Source: Apium graveolens (taxonomy: Eukaryota > Streptophyta > Magnoliopsida > Apiales > Apiaceae). From it: DNA of 64,000 nt. A model generated the notes under the pieces. The model did no database searches, had not been told where the DNA came from, and was given only the letters and a program-made list of their open reading frames with translations. Position 1 is the stretch's first letter. Each line of letters opens with the position of its first letter. Positions 1-11,358 of the stretch are shown piece after piece. The translations under genes and the position numbers were made by a program. The stretch covers positions 44,690,192-44,754,191 of the forward strand of contig NC_133657.1 in NCBI RefSeq assembly GCF_009905375.1, in the 5' to 3' direction.

Positions 1-1987
1 AAGTGATCTATAATTCGAATAATTCGTAGCTATTCGATAAATAGCGTATCAATTAATTAAGTTGATTGATTATTTGTAAATAATCGATCTAATCGAATAA
101 ACGTCGATAAGTTATAAATATTATAATAAATTGTGATTAATCCTAATAATTAGGGATTTATTATTTTAAATTATTAAATAAGTAATTATTAATTATTAAT
201 TAATTATTTATTTATTAAATATTTAAAAATTGATTAATTATTTCGATAATTAATCACATAATTTTCAATAAATCGTAACTTCTTCATTTTAACTCCAAAA
301 ATTATAAAAAAATTATTTTTGACTTTGATTTTTCTTAAATAATTATTTAAAAATTATTTTAGGATTTAAAAGGTTATAATAATTATCTATATTGAATAAT
401 AAATTGAATTATCAGTGTTTAATTCATAACAATTCAACCGTTAGTCCGATTTGAGTGAAACGAAGACCCCTAGACTCAGAAAAATGAGACGAATCCAATA
501 AAAATAATTGTAGGTTATAATTTCTTCTGAAAAAGAGTGGTTGGTGATAATTGATAGTTCGAAGGTCCTAGTAGGGATATAATTGAGCCGAATAAATCCC
601 GAAAAATTATAATAAAATCAGATACGACTAGTAATGCAGGTATAAGCCTAGAATTGATTCTAAAAATAATTATAAATCTAGAAATTAATTGTGTGCTTTA
701 CGTGTTACGTGTTATATGTGATTATGTGTATAAATGTGTTGTGTAAATATATGTATATATATATGCGAGTCAGATAGAAACGCATGGGTAGACTGATAAG
801 GTTGCGTGATATCAATTCAAGATACACGTATGTAGTAAATTATCTAAACACCTATCTTTCTATGATTTGTTCAGTGTTAGCAAGGCAGAGCAAGCTAGGG
901 TCAGAAGGCAGTAAGTTAAACCAGGTTAAGTACGCGCAAGGCAAGTTTTTCCCCTATTCTAAATTCAGAATAGTGATTTATATTTCCTTTCTATCGTATC
1001 AATTCTCTTTGATAATTATTGTTCATATACACTGTTACCCATTTATATCACTTGTTCCATTTCATTTCAATTCTTGATTTACCCAATTTACTGAATTTCC
1101 TGTTCATATTTCAATTCCTTTACCCTTGTTACATATATTCTGGTATATCCTGGTGTTGGGATATATCAATAGCATACCGATTGTTCCGGATGCTCAGCCT
1201 TGGACTGGATGGTTACTATAAAGGCTGGGTTTTTCCCAGACCATTAATTAATAGGCCATAGTTGCCTGAGTACTCCTTATGTTGGTTGGGTCTATGCAGT
1301 TGGGTATAGATCCGCACTATATTCTGACTGATCAGCAGATTATAGTGCATATGTTGGTTCTTGTTTCCAGTCTTGTTCATTTGGCACTCGCCATCATTGG
1401 CAAATTATTATCATATACATATACAGATGGTTATTCAAACCAGCAGCTTATTGGTTCATTTATTTCTCTCTCTTTATAATATATATATATATTGTTGCAG
1501 GCTTGTTGAGCAATTTTGGCTCATCCCTTTTTATTGTTACTCCTATTGTTTTACAGTTAAGGTAGAGAATGAAACCCATCAGGACCCTCATAGTCAAGAA
1601 GCGAGTCAAGCAGCGGGACCCTCTTATACCAAGAGTGTTCCTTCCTATTCCCGAAGAGAGCTTTGAATTGCCAGATCAGGTGTAGCAGGATAAGTAGTAA
1701 TGTTGGGTTGAATAAGAATTTTGTGTAGTTTGAATAAAAGATTGCGTAGTGAAACTGTAGATAGAATAAAGTTTTGTAATAAAGAGAGTTCTTGAAACAG
1801 GTTTTATTTAGTTGGGTTGTAATAAAGTGTAGTGCATGATTCTTGTTTCCAACCTCAACCCTTAAAAGATCCTGAGTAGTGATAGTTCGGGGTAATTATT
1901 ATATTAATATTCCGCTTGTGCAGGTATAGTTGGTAATTGTTGTTAATAATGCCCCAAATCTATACCCCGGATTTGGAGGGTGTTATA
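1..1987 (+). mobile_element. Element E: right-hand LTR (3' LTR or solo LTR), gypsy-like
   Basis: The segment ends at about 1985-1987 with a GC-rich terminus (ACCCCGGATTTGGAGGG then TGTTATA) that closely resembles the 3' LTR ends of the other gypsy elements here. Immediately afterwards the sequence becomes the interior of element A1, at a point (CTTTCTCATGGTTTAAC) that reads continuously in the A4 and A2 interiors near 33655 and 25335. No primer site follows, so this is a 3' or solo LTR in + orientation. The first 700 bases are extremely AT-rich. A T-rich, GCTCATCCC-containing stretch near 1500-1545 resembles the transcript-end region of other LTRs in the window. No credible protein is encoded; the short open frames at 784-1666 are unsupported. 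The LTR start lies left of the window, and the exact right end is ambiguous by about 2 bp. Confidence 0.6.
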
Positions 1988-3079
1988 CTTTCTCATGGTT
2001 TAACATGTGCCCCACTTGGCATTATTATAATTACGTCACAATTCCTTAATCAAAATTTCTATTCTTGGGAACTTTGAATATTACCATTCTCCTTGTAAAA
2101 CTTCTAAGGTTATCCTTGAATCATTCCTCCTGTATTCCCTAGATACTGGGCATATCAAAATACCATTTACTAATACTAGAACCATTGCCTATGTACTTCA
2201 GAAAAATTTCTCTACTGATCTTTAAAGGTTGTTGTTACCTTAATCCTTCGTTCCATACTACCCAACTCATAATGTCCCTATTAAGGGTGAAATGCCAACC
2301 TTTATGCATTCCCCTAGGATTCATTTTAAGTTACCGATGTTCTATCCTTAATTCCACCTTTAAAAAGGTACATGCATCCTTCCATGGATAAATCAAGTCA
2401 TATATCCCTGATACGGGTGTCTTATTCAATCATTCCCACCTTAATAGTATATGCCTAATTTGGCAACGATAACAAGGATGTTCTGGAAGATATTGGTCAT
2501 CTTCAACGTGAACTTCTTCTTAATAATTCCTTAGTTACTCTTGTTATTTATCTCAACAGTCATCTCAATATTGGGATATCTGTCATACCTGGCGTCTCCC
2601 TTTCTGGGTATCATGCCACCGGTCTTACACTTCACATTCTTGAAGGTCACTTCCTTCATCCAATTTTTCTAATTTCTTACTTTCTTGTCTCCTCAGTCTA
2701 TCTACGTCTCATTATTTATCCTTCAAAATATCTCAAGGTTTCCCCGAATCCTTCCAACTTGAAGGGGGTACAACATATATATCTCTTATGCCTTCAACCA
2801 TCAACTTTAACTCATGGTGAATCATCCTCATCCTGACGATCATATACTTTTCTATTTCTATTACTACGAGTCTTTAGGGATTCCTCATACCCGACTCCCT
2901 TATCATTCCTCAAACTCTATTGCCTTTATGCTCCTTTCCACTTCAGTTTCTTTTTATTTTCCTTTCTCTTACAATCATTTCACGTACCCACTAATCATTG
3001 ACTTCAAACATCACGTCATTCTGGGATTCTTGTCCTCCAGACAAATCTTGACAACTTTTATAATCTTAGATTCATAATT
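1988..3079 (-). pseudogene. Decayed interior (pol region) of A1
   Basis: This stretch aligns by eye with the corresponding parts of A4 (about 33650-34870), A3 (about 46380-47480, inverted) and A2 (about 25330-26071), so it is the interior of the same element. Stops occur in all frames and I cannot assign a protease or reverse transcriptase motif. The longest open frames (+, 2185-2391 and 2814-3077) run antisense to the element and have counterparts only because the DNA is homologous. Element E is inserted at the left boundary. Confidence 0.6.
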
Positions 3080-3691
3080 CATCATATTCGTCCGCCTTTG
3101 TACTAGCTCTTAAAGCTTTTACACTATCTCCATAACCTTCGAATTTACTTTCTCAAAAAAATTTTGACTGAACTTTAATCAGTTTATCATAACCTCTTGC
3201 TCTGGGCCTTTCTTGGTCTTTCACCAGTGGGTGGTCTCTCTCTTAGGAGGGTAAGTGACAAAACAGTCTTTTGTGATTCGGTAATCATTTAGAATCTTAA
3301 ATGATTCCTGTATTTCCTTTAGCCAGGCTCTTGCCTCGGCTGGGTCAGCTATTCCCTTGGAACTCTAAGAGCTTAGCGACTTAAAGGTCCAGAAAGAATG
3401 TCACACCACATTGTTTCCTCAAGGTGGTGGTTAGGGGTAAAAGTATAAGTTTTGTTTTAGGCAGGTCCTTGGATTGCCCAATAGGAGTACCATCCTGGTT
3501 CTTCCTATCTTGCTCGACTTCTGTTTTCTCATTCTAAATATTTCTTCCTACTCCCCATAATTGGGGTCATCTTTTAATTTAAAATCCTCATTTTCCACTT
3601 CATTATATTCTGGGTTCCTTATATCTTAATTACGACCTCCCTGATTATCACATTCAAGGTTTGCCCCTAATTTTATTCCTCGTGGGGGCAT
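3080..3691 (-). pseudogene. gag pseudogene of A1
   Basis: A start codon at 3691-3689 opens with Met-Pro-Pro-Arg-Gly, the usual beginning of this type of plant gypsy Gag (B starts MPPRRNTR). Further along, about 3340-3180, the minus strand reads ADPAEARAWLKEIQESF and later CFVTYPPKRETTHW. This is the retrotransposon Gag domain, which forms the shell of the virus-like particle. The frame is broken by stops, including one immediately after the W of THW, where the family normally has a second Trp (TGG to TGA). Two more stops fall in the first 50 codons. A pseudogene; the 5' limit is well supported and the 3' limit is approximate. Confidence 0.65.
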
Positions 3692-4104
3692 GATGCTTGG
3701 AAATTTTTTTGAGAATCTCTGGATATTTGTCTTACTTACTTTGCTTAAATCTTTCCCTCGTTCAGTCCTTGCATGATTGCAAATTATGAATTCTCAAGTT
3801 CTATAAACTTCATGACACTCTCTTAAGTGTTAACAGCGCAATTAACAATATGAACTTATCACAAACAAACTGATCTGAACTGAAATTAACGAATATATAC
3901 TTAACCATTTGTTCGAGGGTACAACAACTAAACACATTAAAGAGAATTACATCATTTGATCTGATCGCTTCTATCCCAAAAGTACTACCATAGATAATCA
4001 TCTAGTCATTAAAAACTAATCATTCATAACTTACGCTAATCCTCCAAAAGTGGTGTTGCATAAAATTCTTGTCAGATTGCTCAGACTCTGCACACTATTA
4101 TGGA
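3692..4104 (-). other. Spacer between pre-gag ORF and gag in A1
   Basis: About 400 bp of noncoding sequence between the pre-gag stop and the gag start. It is closely matched by 45304-45714 in A3, so it is a normal part of the element. The open frame at 3810-4001 has a counterpart in A3 at 45406-45597, but it lacks any motif and I do not call it a gene. Confidence 0.5.
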
Positions 4105-4914
4105 TCAAGAAATGCGGGCATGCACGACATCCCTAACCTGCTCCATTAAAGCGGTGATGAGGTCTAAGATAGTTGCAAGTAGAGCTGGATCAATCTGACC
4201 CTCAAGATGGCCTCTAGCTGTAACACGAGTGGTAGCCTCAATCTTTTCCATGCTATAAGCTAATCCTGCTGGAAGTACCCCGCCCTCAATCCTCGGTACA
4301 GTAAGTCGATCCAACAGATCACTCCTAACATTACGGGCCTCAGACAGGCCACCCAAAGTCATATAATAATCGGCGATAAGAGAAGCTTGAGTGGTAGCAT
4401 CTAGCAGTCTATGGGGTGCAGGTGGTGCCGGCCCAGGGGATCCAAATTAATAACCAAGCATGGTATCAGGTGACAATGGTGCAGGAGATAAAGGTGGCAT
4501 TTCCTCAATAGGTGTTGGGATCTGTACAGGGGAGGGAACAGGAATTGGTGGAACCTCATGGGTGTCTACAGGAACCTCTGGAAGAGGGTCTGATACTGGT
4601 GTAATTGGTGCCGTGGAAGGCCCCACTCCTCCTGCCCTCATTAATCTTTGTGCCCTTGGTAACTCTTCATCCTCTAGTGCCACCCTCGCGGCCATTCTTG
4701 CTCTGGTAGTCGCCCTGACTATGGTCATTAATTCCTCAGCGGTCCTATCTTCATTCTCGTCAGGATCCTCCACGAGATCCTCCTCAGCAACAATCCCTTC
4801 TGGGATAACATCCTCAACCGCAACATTCTCAATATGAATCTCATCCTGTCCCTCGTTAGGGTACTCTATTGGATTCACAATTTGTATCTCCAATATGTAA
4901 TAAAACATCCTCAT
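4105..4914 (-). pseudogene. Pre-gag ORF of A1, broken by one stop
   Basis: This is the A1 copy of the uncharacterised protein that family A carries between primer site and gag. The two pieces (4914-4447 and 4362-4105) lie in one frame and are separated by a TAA in the sequence DTMLGY-stop-FGSPGPAPP; A3 has a sense codon there. The N-terminal third is rich in Asp/Glu. A middle section is proline-rich (PPIPVPSPVQIP). The C-terminal part is predicted helical, with LLDRL and a run ending LLATILDLITALMEQVRDVV. The first residues (MRMFYYILEI) lie in a shifted frame compared with A3, where the same DNA reads EDVLLRVRDQIV, so a 1 bp indel lies near 4885. Function unknown. Confidence 0.6.
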
Positions 4915-5125
4915 GCTGATGCTCCTGAACCTCAGGGTTCGGTGCCCCGCTGCCCTATACGAGAATGAACTATGTTACTATCATAATATTTATAAGGGTT
5001 CACGTAAGGCTTTTAACTGACAGTACTACGTTAGGTAGCCCGACTATGAACTTGGAAAGAGTTCTTGTTATCTTAGTGAACTTATTATCTTAACGTCACA
5101 TCATCTCTGAGGTTTATAACGCTTA

Positions 5126-5137
5126 GCTCTGATACCA
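5126..5137 (-). promoter_or_regulatory. Primer binding site of A1 (initiator tRNA-Met)
   Basis: The minus strand reads TGGTATCAGAGC, the 12-base complement of the 3' end of plant initiator tRNA-Met, four bases inside the 5' LTR end. It primes minus-strand DNA synthesis. The position fixes the orientation of A1 and identifies 5142-9402 as its 5' LTR. Confidence 0.9.
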
Positions 5138-5141
5138 TTTC

Positions 5142-5715
5142 TATAACACCCCCAAATCCGGGGTCGGGGATTCGGGTTGTCACGAGTTCCATTTCCCTTA
5201 TCAATACTTAATATTAACAGTCCACCAACTACTGAGTACTGTGACCCCACAATATACACACACACACCATAAGTTATAGTCTCAGAGATGAATACCAAAA
5301 ATAACACAAGTCATTTTATTCCACAATTATAAACCGTTACACCTTAAAAGGGTTTCTGAATAATTTACATATTCCTTGCCATTATTACAATTCATATTAT
5401 ACATAAGTCTGGTTCATCAATAGTAGAAAACCTAGCCTATTGGTAGCTCCTACCTCAGCTACGGCGACATCAACGCTTCAAGAAAACTGCGGAACGTTTT
5501 CTAACCGCTTGCGAATTGGAAGCTTGGTCTTGTTCATCTTTTATATCTATTGTTGTGTGATGAAAGAAGAAAGCAAGGGTGAGCAACAAGCCCACCAAAA
5601 TAATATGTATAATGATTAACAATATATGAGCATTCTCATGGTACTCATGAAAGTCTTGGTCAAAAGAAATAAAACAAGCTGATATCTTAACGCGACCAAG
5701 TCACAAAATATTCAG

Positions 5716-5747
<32 letters not shown>

Positions 5748-8700
5748 CTTTTCACAATATTTGAAATCCTCTGACATGTATAACATCCACAGAGTTCCAG
5801 TTTATAACTGTATAAAAATATCGTTACAAGGTGATCTCATATATCTAACCTTGTCTCAACGTTTTTCTGAAAATCTTTGACATGCACAAGGTAATCATTT
5901 ACTAGATATAAGTTTAAAAGATGAAGTTACAAGATACTCCAATATACTTATATCTTTTCCGAATACTACTTGAACTACCACCGTTCAAGTTATAATTAGT
6001 TTCAAAAGTTCATCACATAGATGAGACTACAAGGCATAACTTGTATAGATTCAATCTTTGAAATATCATTCAAAAGAAATGAAGTTACGAGATACTTCAT
6101 TTAATGGAAACATCATTTTGAAAATTCGACCCTGCCAACACTCAACAATCGCCCAGTCGTAGCCTTTCTATCGAAGTGCTCTGGGTAGTGTTGCAGAAAT
6201 ATCCAACTGGATGATGAACTCATTACGGGAGTTTAACGCGCCAGGAAGACCACTCACAATGATCAGTCACAGTAGTGCAACCCCACCATTTTCTACATGT
6301 AGGGGAGAACATGTCGGATTTACTTGTCAACCGAACACTGGACTCCTAAGGAATGGACCGTCTTAGCGGAACTTCCAGGCCAATTGGGCCTATATAATAA
6401 GGCTGGGCCGACGCCACTCGACCACTTACGCTACTCCTAGTTCAGATGAAATCCATGACTCTGAAACGTAAAGCTCGTCCCCACTTTCCCCAAGTAGAAA
6501 CTTGTTGATACGGCTCCACTAAGAAGTCGTATCTAGTTGGAAAGGAAAACTCACCGATATTTCCCAGGCGATGCCTGTTGATGGATTAACTTATTCCAAG
6601 AATTTTACTTCCCGAGTGTTGGGTAAGTAATCAAAAACTCTTTTATCAAAATAGCAACCTTGTTGCGAATATAAAATACACCACAGAGCCGAATCTCTCA
6701 AGTTTTGAGCGAGTATTTAAATCCCCTTCGAAAGGAGGATCTTAAATATAAAAATGAGTTTTGGGATCCGCCCTAGCCTTTAAAATCATTTTGAAGACTC
6801 GAAAACATTTTTAAGAATGTTTGGAGTGATGCTGATTTAATAAAATAAATCAGTCCCAATATATTAGAAAATATCTGAATATTATTATTTAAATAATATT
6901 CCCATAAAGAATAATCTTTATAAAAATAATTGAAGTAGATGTTTTAAAACTTATACTTGAAATGAATATTAAATAACCAAAGATATACTTATACGAAAGT
7001 ACTATCTTTATTTGAATAATCAAAAGTGAGTTTGATTATCGACACATAATTCTTTAATAAAATAAAGAATAATAATTAGTAAATAATCGGAGTCATAAGT
7101 TCTCGAATGAATATTCAAATAATAATATTCATTAATAAAATAAACGGAGTCATATGTCCTCGAATGAATATTCAAAATAATATTCATTAATAAAATAAAC
7201 GGAGTCATATGTCCTCGAATGAATATTCAAAATAATATTCATTAATAAAATAAAGTTATCGAATAAACCTTATTCGATTCATAGTTTTGAAAACTATATC
7301 TATATATATATAAATATATATAATATACTCGGGAACATCGACTCCCGGTTTTAGAAAATGTTCACCTTTGGGTCCGCTATACTAAGGGTATATGCAAATT
7401 ACTGCTTATCTCTAGCATAGGTATTATGCAACTAATAAGCATTTGAATCAACAGATATATATCAAGATTACGAAAAAGACATGCATATATACCATATCAC
7501 ATGCTCCAATATATCGCAAGATTTGCTAATTAATCATCATGCATCTATCACAAGATAATGCATATACATATGTATACATCACAACCACAGTATAACGGGT
7601 AAAAAATTTGCCTGAGCGACTGGGGGTGGTAAAAGTCCTGGGATGAGTCTGGCAACCTATAAACCACATATAAGTTGGAATTAAACCAAAGTCGCTTATG
7701 AATCTATACTTTAACCAATTAGAGTCTAACGCTCGCTTTGCGCTCAACAATCCTCTTAAGTCGCTCGAGTACCCTCGGCTCCACCATTTTTAATAAATTA
7801 ACCATTAAGAGTGTTAAGGTGATTCTTTCGCGAGTGCCTTACCAACTTCCTAATACACTTTACATTAATGTTTCATACTCCAATTAGTAATTTAAGGTCT
7901 TTAACCAATGTTTCAAAGTAAGGCGAGGGATAATGGTTCGTTCGCGAAACGCCGTTACTTAAAACGGTCGTTTCTTCTAAACCGTACATCGGATTCAAAC
8001 GAACCACATATCAAAACGAAACTCATAACATGAACTATCTAATCATGGCAGTGGTGAAAACCTAACAGTGAGTTCTCGGGTCCTGATGTTAAGAACAAAA
8101 ACAGTCTAAAGTAAATCGGACATTACGACGGCTATGTTTACGCGATTACCAATTTTTATTCTACTCCAAATCAACCACAAACCAACCACAATTCAACCAT
8201 ACAACCAAAATCCATCCATACATAACTACAACAGCCCCAACACCTCAAGTTTTCCAATTTATATTAATCTCAAACATGAACCAAAACTATTCTTAAGTTC
8301 ATTAACTAATAACCAAGATTTACAACTCCAAAAACATCACAAAACCAACTAATCTCTACATATTCAATCACCATGCTTCTCATGAACTATACTACTCATA
8401 ATAAGCTCTTAATATGCAATAACAATGCTAGGTTAAGAGATTATACCTTCCTTGGTGAGTGAGAGTAACTAAGGAGCTTGGAATCACCCTTGAAAGTCCT
8501 TACCAAAGCTTAATCTAACCAAAAACCCAAGATCAAACAATTTAAATTTCTTGAAAACACTATTCACTCTCTTCTAAAATGATTTAGTAAAAGAGATTGT
8601 GAAGGAATTTGGAGCTTAAACTCCTAGGATAGCCATAACTAATCATAAGGAACCTTGGATAATTACCTTGCAATTTAACAATGGTTGGATCTTGGATTTT

Positions 8701-9402
8701 AAAATTTTCCTCTTTGAAAAAGAAGAAAAGCCGAGAGCTTTGTTGCTTGAAATGAAGTCAAGATGTGTTTTTGTGTTTGTGATTTGTTTTTCTTGGTTGC
8801 TAGGTTTTTGTTTTGTTTAATTACCCTTTTAACTATGTAAAATTGTGTGGTTAATAATCAACCACACTTCCTTCCTTTTTGGTCATGCTTAGGTCATCAA
8901 TCTTATGTCATCTTCCCATGCTTGTCCTCTTCTTATTGGTTTGATGACATCATCCTCACTAACCTCTTTGATTAGCTTTTAATTACTTGGCTAATGACCG
9001 CTGATCTGTTATACGGTTCGCTTAACTTTCGTTCTCGTTTATCGTTTGAGGGATCATACCCGGGATCTCATTACTTGGGTTCCCTTAACCTTTCTCAATA
9101 CATTATATTCCTTTTATGATCCTCTCTTATAATCCTTGAATTAAAATCCTTTTTATTTTTGTTCCCTTATACCCAATTCTTTCGGTATCTGGTGGATTTT
9201 CGGGAAAAATCAAAGTGTTCGAATTTGGATTCTAACGATCTTTACATACACTTATATCCCATATAAAGTACTAATAAGATCTCAGAATAACAATAGAAGA
9301 ACCCCTACATAGTGTGGCATGGAAAGTTTTCTTATTCAGCATAATCAGCAAAACACTATTCATAAGGGTTATTAAAAGTTCAAAAATTTTGGGATTATTA
9401 CA
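5142..9402 (-). repeat. 5' LTR of A1 (4,261 bp)
   Basis: On the minus strand this runs from TGTAATAATCCC (at 9402) to GGGGGTGTTATA (at 5142). The final CA has mutated to TA. It is homologous over its full length to the LTRs at 18850-22938, 27050-31304, 36691-40947, 50018-54130 and 56451-60506. It contains a 55-57 bp tandem array (7089-7255), a TA microsatellite (7300-7325), a short CGGGA/TCCCG hairpin beside it and the conserved GAAACG stem-loop at 7946-7974. No open frame in it is conserved as a protein. Confidence 0.9.
7089..7255. repeat. AT-rich tandem array in the A1 LTR, 3 units of 55-57 bp
   Basis: Three units, each containing GGAGTCATA then CCTCGAATGAATATTC and an inverted AATATTCATT. 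Spacing between GGAGTC motifs is 57 and 55 bp. The same array occurs at the same LTR position in all family-A copies with different unit numbers. Confidence 0.85.
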
Positions 9403-11302
9403 CACCTTCCTTTCCATTCCTATTTTTCCTAGGTGATTTTACCTTGTTTGCATTCTTAACATCTTTCAGCTTATGCTTAAGCTGCTTCTTTGTCATTAAG
9501 CCTACGTTTACTTCAGTTGTCTTTTCCTGTTTTAGTTTGTCAGAAGTTAATTCCTTTTTAACTTCTGATTTTTCAGTATCAGACTTTACAGCTACAAACT
9601 TAACAGGTTTTAACTTTGGCTTTTGTTTAACAACTATAGGCTTAATATCTACAGTTCCTTTATCATTCTTATCATCTTCATAACCTAAGTCCTCTTTGCA
9701 GTTTTCACTACTTAACAAATTCTGAGTTGTTCTGCCAGAGTTAGTCTAAGTCCTGATAATCTCTCTTTCCTTTTCTAACTTAGCTTTTAGAGATTCATTC
9801 ATTTTAAGTACTTCATCCCTAACATAGAAAGCATCATCTCTATATTTATGAGTTTGATGGAACATGACTAACTCTTTTTCTAAATAATCTTTCCTCTTTT
9901 TACAAGCAAGATTTTCAGAAGTTAATCTTTCACATGTTAAAGTTTGGTCTCTATAGCTAATGAACATGGTTTTAAGATATCTTCTTAACTCATTAATATC
10001 ATCAGTATGAAAGGCATAAGTAGTTTGAGGTACCTTTAACTCAGCAGCTTTAGTACTGCTTTCAGCATTTGCCATATCAGCATTTGCCATCAAGGCATAG
10101 TTCTCCTCACTTTCAGAATCTGAGGTGTCTGTCCAGTTTTTCTTCTTTGTGACAAGAGCCTTGCCTTTTTCACTCTTCACTTTCTTGCAATCAGGAGATA
10201 TGTGGCCTTTTTCACCACAGTTGTAGCATTTGGCATTTGTATAATCTCCTATGTCAGACTTTCCTCCTTTGCCTTCAGATTTTCTGAAATTCTTCTTATC
10301 AGAACTTGCACCTCTCCTGGAAAACTTCTTTCCCTTCCTGAACTTCCTGTAGGCAATCTTCGTGATTCCTTTCACCATAAGAGCACACAGCTTCATCATC
10401 TCTTCATCAGCATCCGTCTCAGGCAAGCTTTCAGTTTCTGAGTCATCATCACTATCAAAACTTGATGACTCAGTATCAGACTTTGTGAAGAGAGCTTTAC
10501 CCTTGCCTTTCCTTGAGGTAGCTGCCTTGGGAGATTCTTCTTCAGCCTTAAGAGCAACTTTCCTTGACTTTCCTCCTTTTCTCTTGCTTCTTTGTTCCAT
10601 CTCAACTTCATGAGTCTTGAGCATCCCATAAATTTCATCAAGAGTCGTTTCATCAAGATTATAGTTGTCTCTTATAGTTGTTGCCTTCAAATCCCAGCTT
10701 TCAGGAAAAGCTAACAGGAATTTAAGGTTTAAATCTTCAAGATCATACTCCTTATCAACCAGTGACAAATCATTCAAGAGCTTGACAAATCTGTCATATA
10801 AATCAGTCAACGACTTATTTGGCTTTGAGTCAAAGTGTTCATACTCTTGTGTGAGTATTGTCTTCCCGTTCTTCTTGATCAAATCAGTTCCCTGACATCT
10901 TGTTTCCAAGGCATCCCATATCTCCTTTGTAGTCTTGCAGTTAATTACCCTATTTGACATTACATTATCAATGGCACTATGCAGTAAGTGTCGTACCTTC
11001 GCATCCTTAGCAATTGAAGCGATATCTTCAGCAGTGTAATCACTCTTCTCCTTTGGTACAGACTTTGCTGCTTCACCTGCAACTGCAACAGCGAGCTTTG
11101 TTGGATTGTGAGGTCCTTCCTTAATTCTGTCAAGATATTCTGGATCTGTAGCTTCCAGAAACATAGTCATCCTCACCTTCCATATGAGATATTCAGACGG
11201 TTTCAATATGGGAACTCTAATAGTCTCATATCGACTATGGATTTGTGTCTTTGGTGGTTCTTCAGTTTTGGTGGGCTTGGTTGGAGTTTCTGCTTCAGAC
11301 AT
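9403..11302 (-). pseudogene. Copia gag-pol 5' part of element C, one in-frame stop, truncated by A1
   Basis: A frame of about 633 codons with an ATG at 11302 (MSEAETPTKPTKTEEPPKT) and a single TAG at 9748-9746; the first 518 residues are uninterrupted. Residues about 30-60 (LKPSEYLIWKVRMTMFLEA) and about 120-215 form a copia Gag (UBN2-like) domain with TTKEIWDALETRCQGT. Residues about 240-310 are Lys/Ser/Asp-rich. The zinc knuckle CYNCGEKGHISPDC at about 359-372 binds the packaged RNA. A stretch of predicted coiled coil follows (about 440-515). After the TAG the same frame continues to 9403 (LMTKKQLKHKLKDVKN), so the TAG, in a context where Trp is expected, looks like one nonsense mutation. 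The A1 insertion removes protease, integrase, RT and RNase H from view. Decay is mild, so C was probably active not long ago. Confidence 0.8.
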
Positions 11303-11343
11303 GATTATTTTTGGATCTTAAACTGTTTGTGTGTTAACAGATA

Positions 11344-11356
11344 GGCTCTGATACCA
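11344..11356 (-). promoter_or_regulatory. Primer binding site of C (initiator tRNA-Met)
   Basis: The minus strand reads TGGTATCAGAGCC two bases after the LTR terminus CCTAACA. It is complementary to initiator tRNA-Met, and fixes the 5' LTR of C to its right. Confidence 0.9.
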
Positions 11357-11358
11357 CT

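Larger units (their letters stand above)
1988..9402 (-). mobile_element. Element A1: 5' part of a family-A Ty3/gypsy retrotransposon
   Basis: On the minus strand the order is 5' LTR (5142-9402), primer binding site, pre-gag ORF, decayed gag, then unrecognisable interior down to 1988, where element E interrupts it. Order and sequence match A3 (26072-54130) and, without the extra RNase H segment, A2 and A4. The right end at 9402 abuts the gag-pol of copia element C exactly at the family-A LTR terminus, so A1 inserted into C. The 5 bp flank on the right is CACCT; the left copy of the duplication lies outside the window. A1 has lost coding capacity through several stops. Confidence 0.85.

Noticed and set aside
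784..1666. Overlapping short + strand open frames in the E LTR
   Set aside because: No domain, no codon bias, low complexity and overlapping frames; they lie inside an LTR.
4460..4837. 125-codon + strand frame opposite the A1 pre-gag ORF
   Set aside because: It is the antisense shadow of the acidic/proline-rich ORF. The A3 counterpart (44571-44849 minus) is likewise antisense.
5710..5750. TA microsatellite as a promoter TATA box
   Set aside because: Many similar TA runs occur throughout the LTRs; none can be singled out without transcript data.
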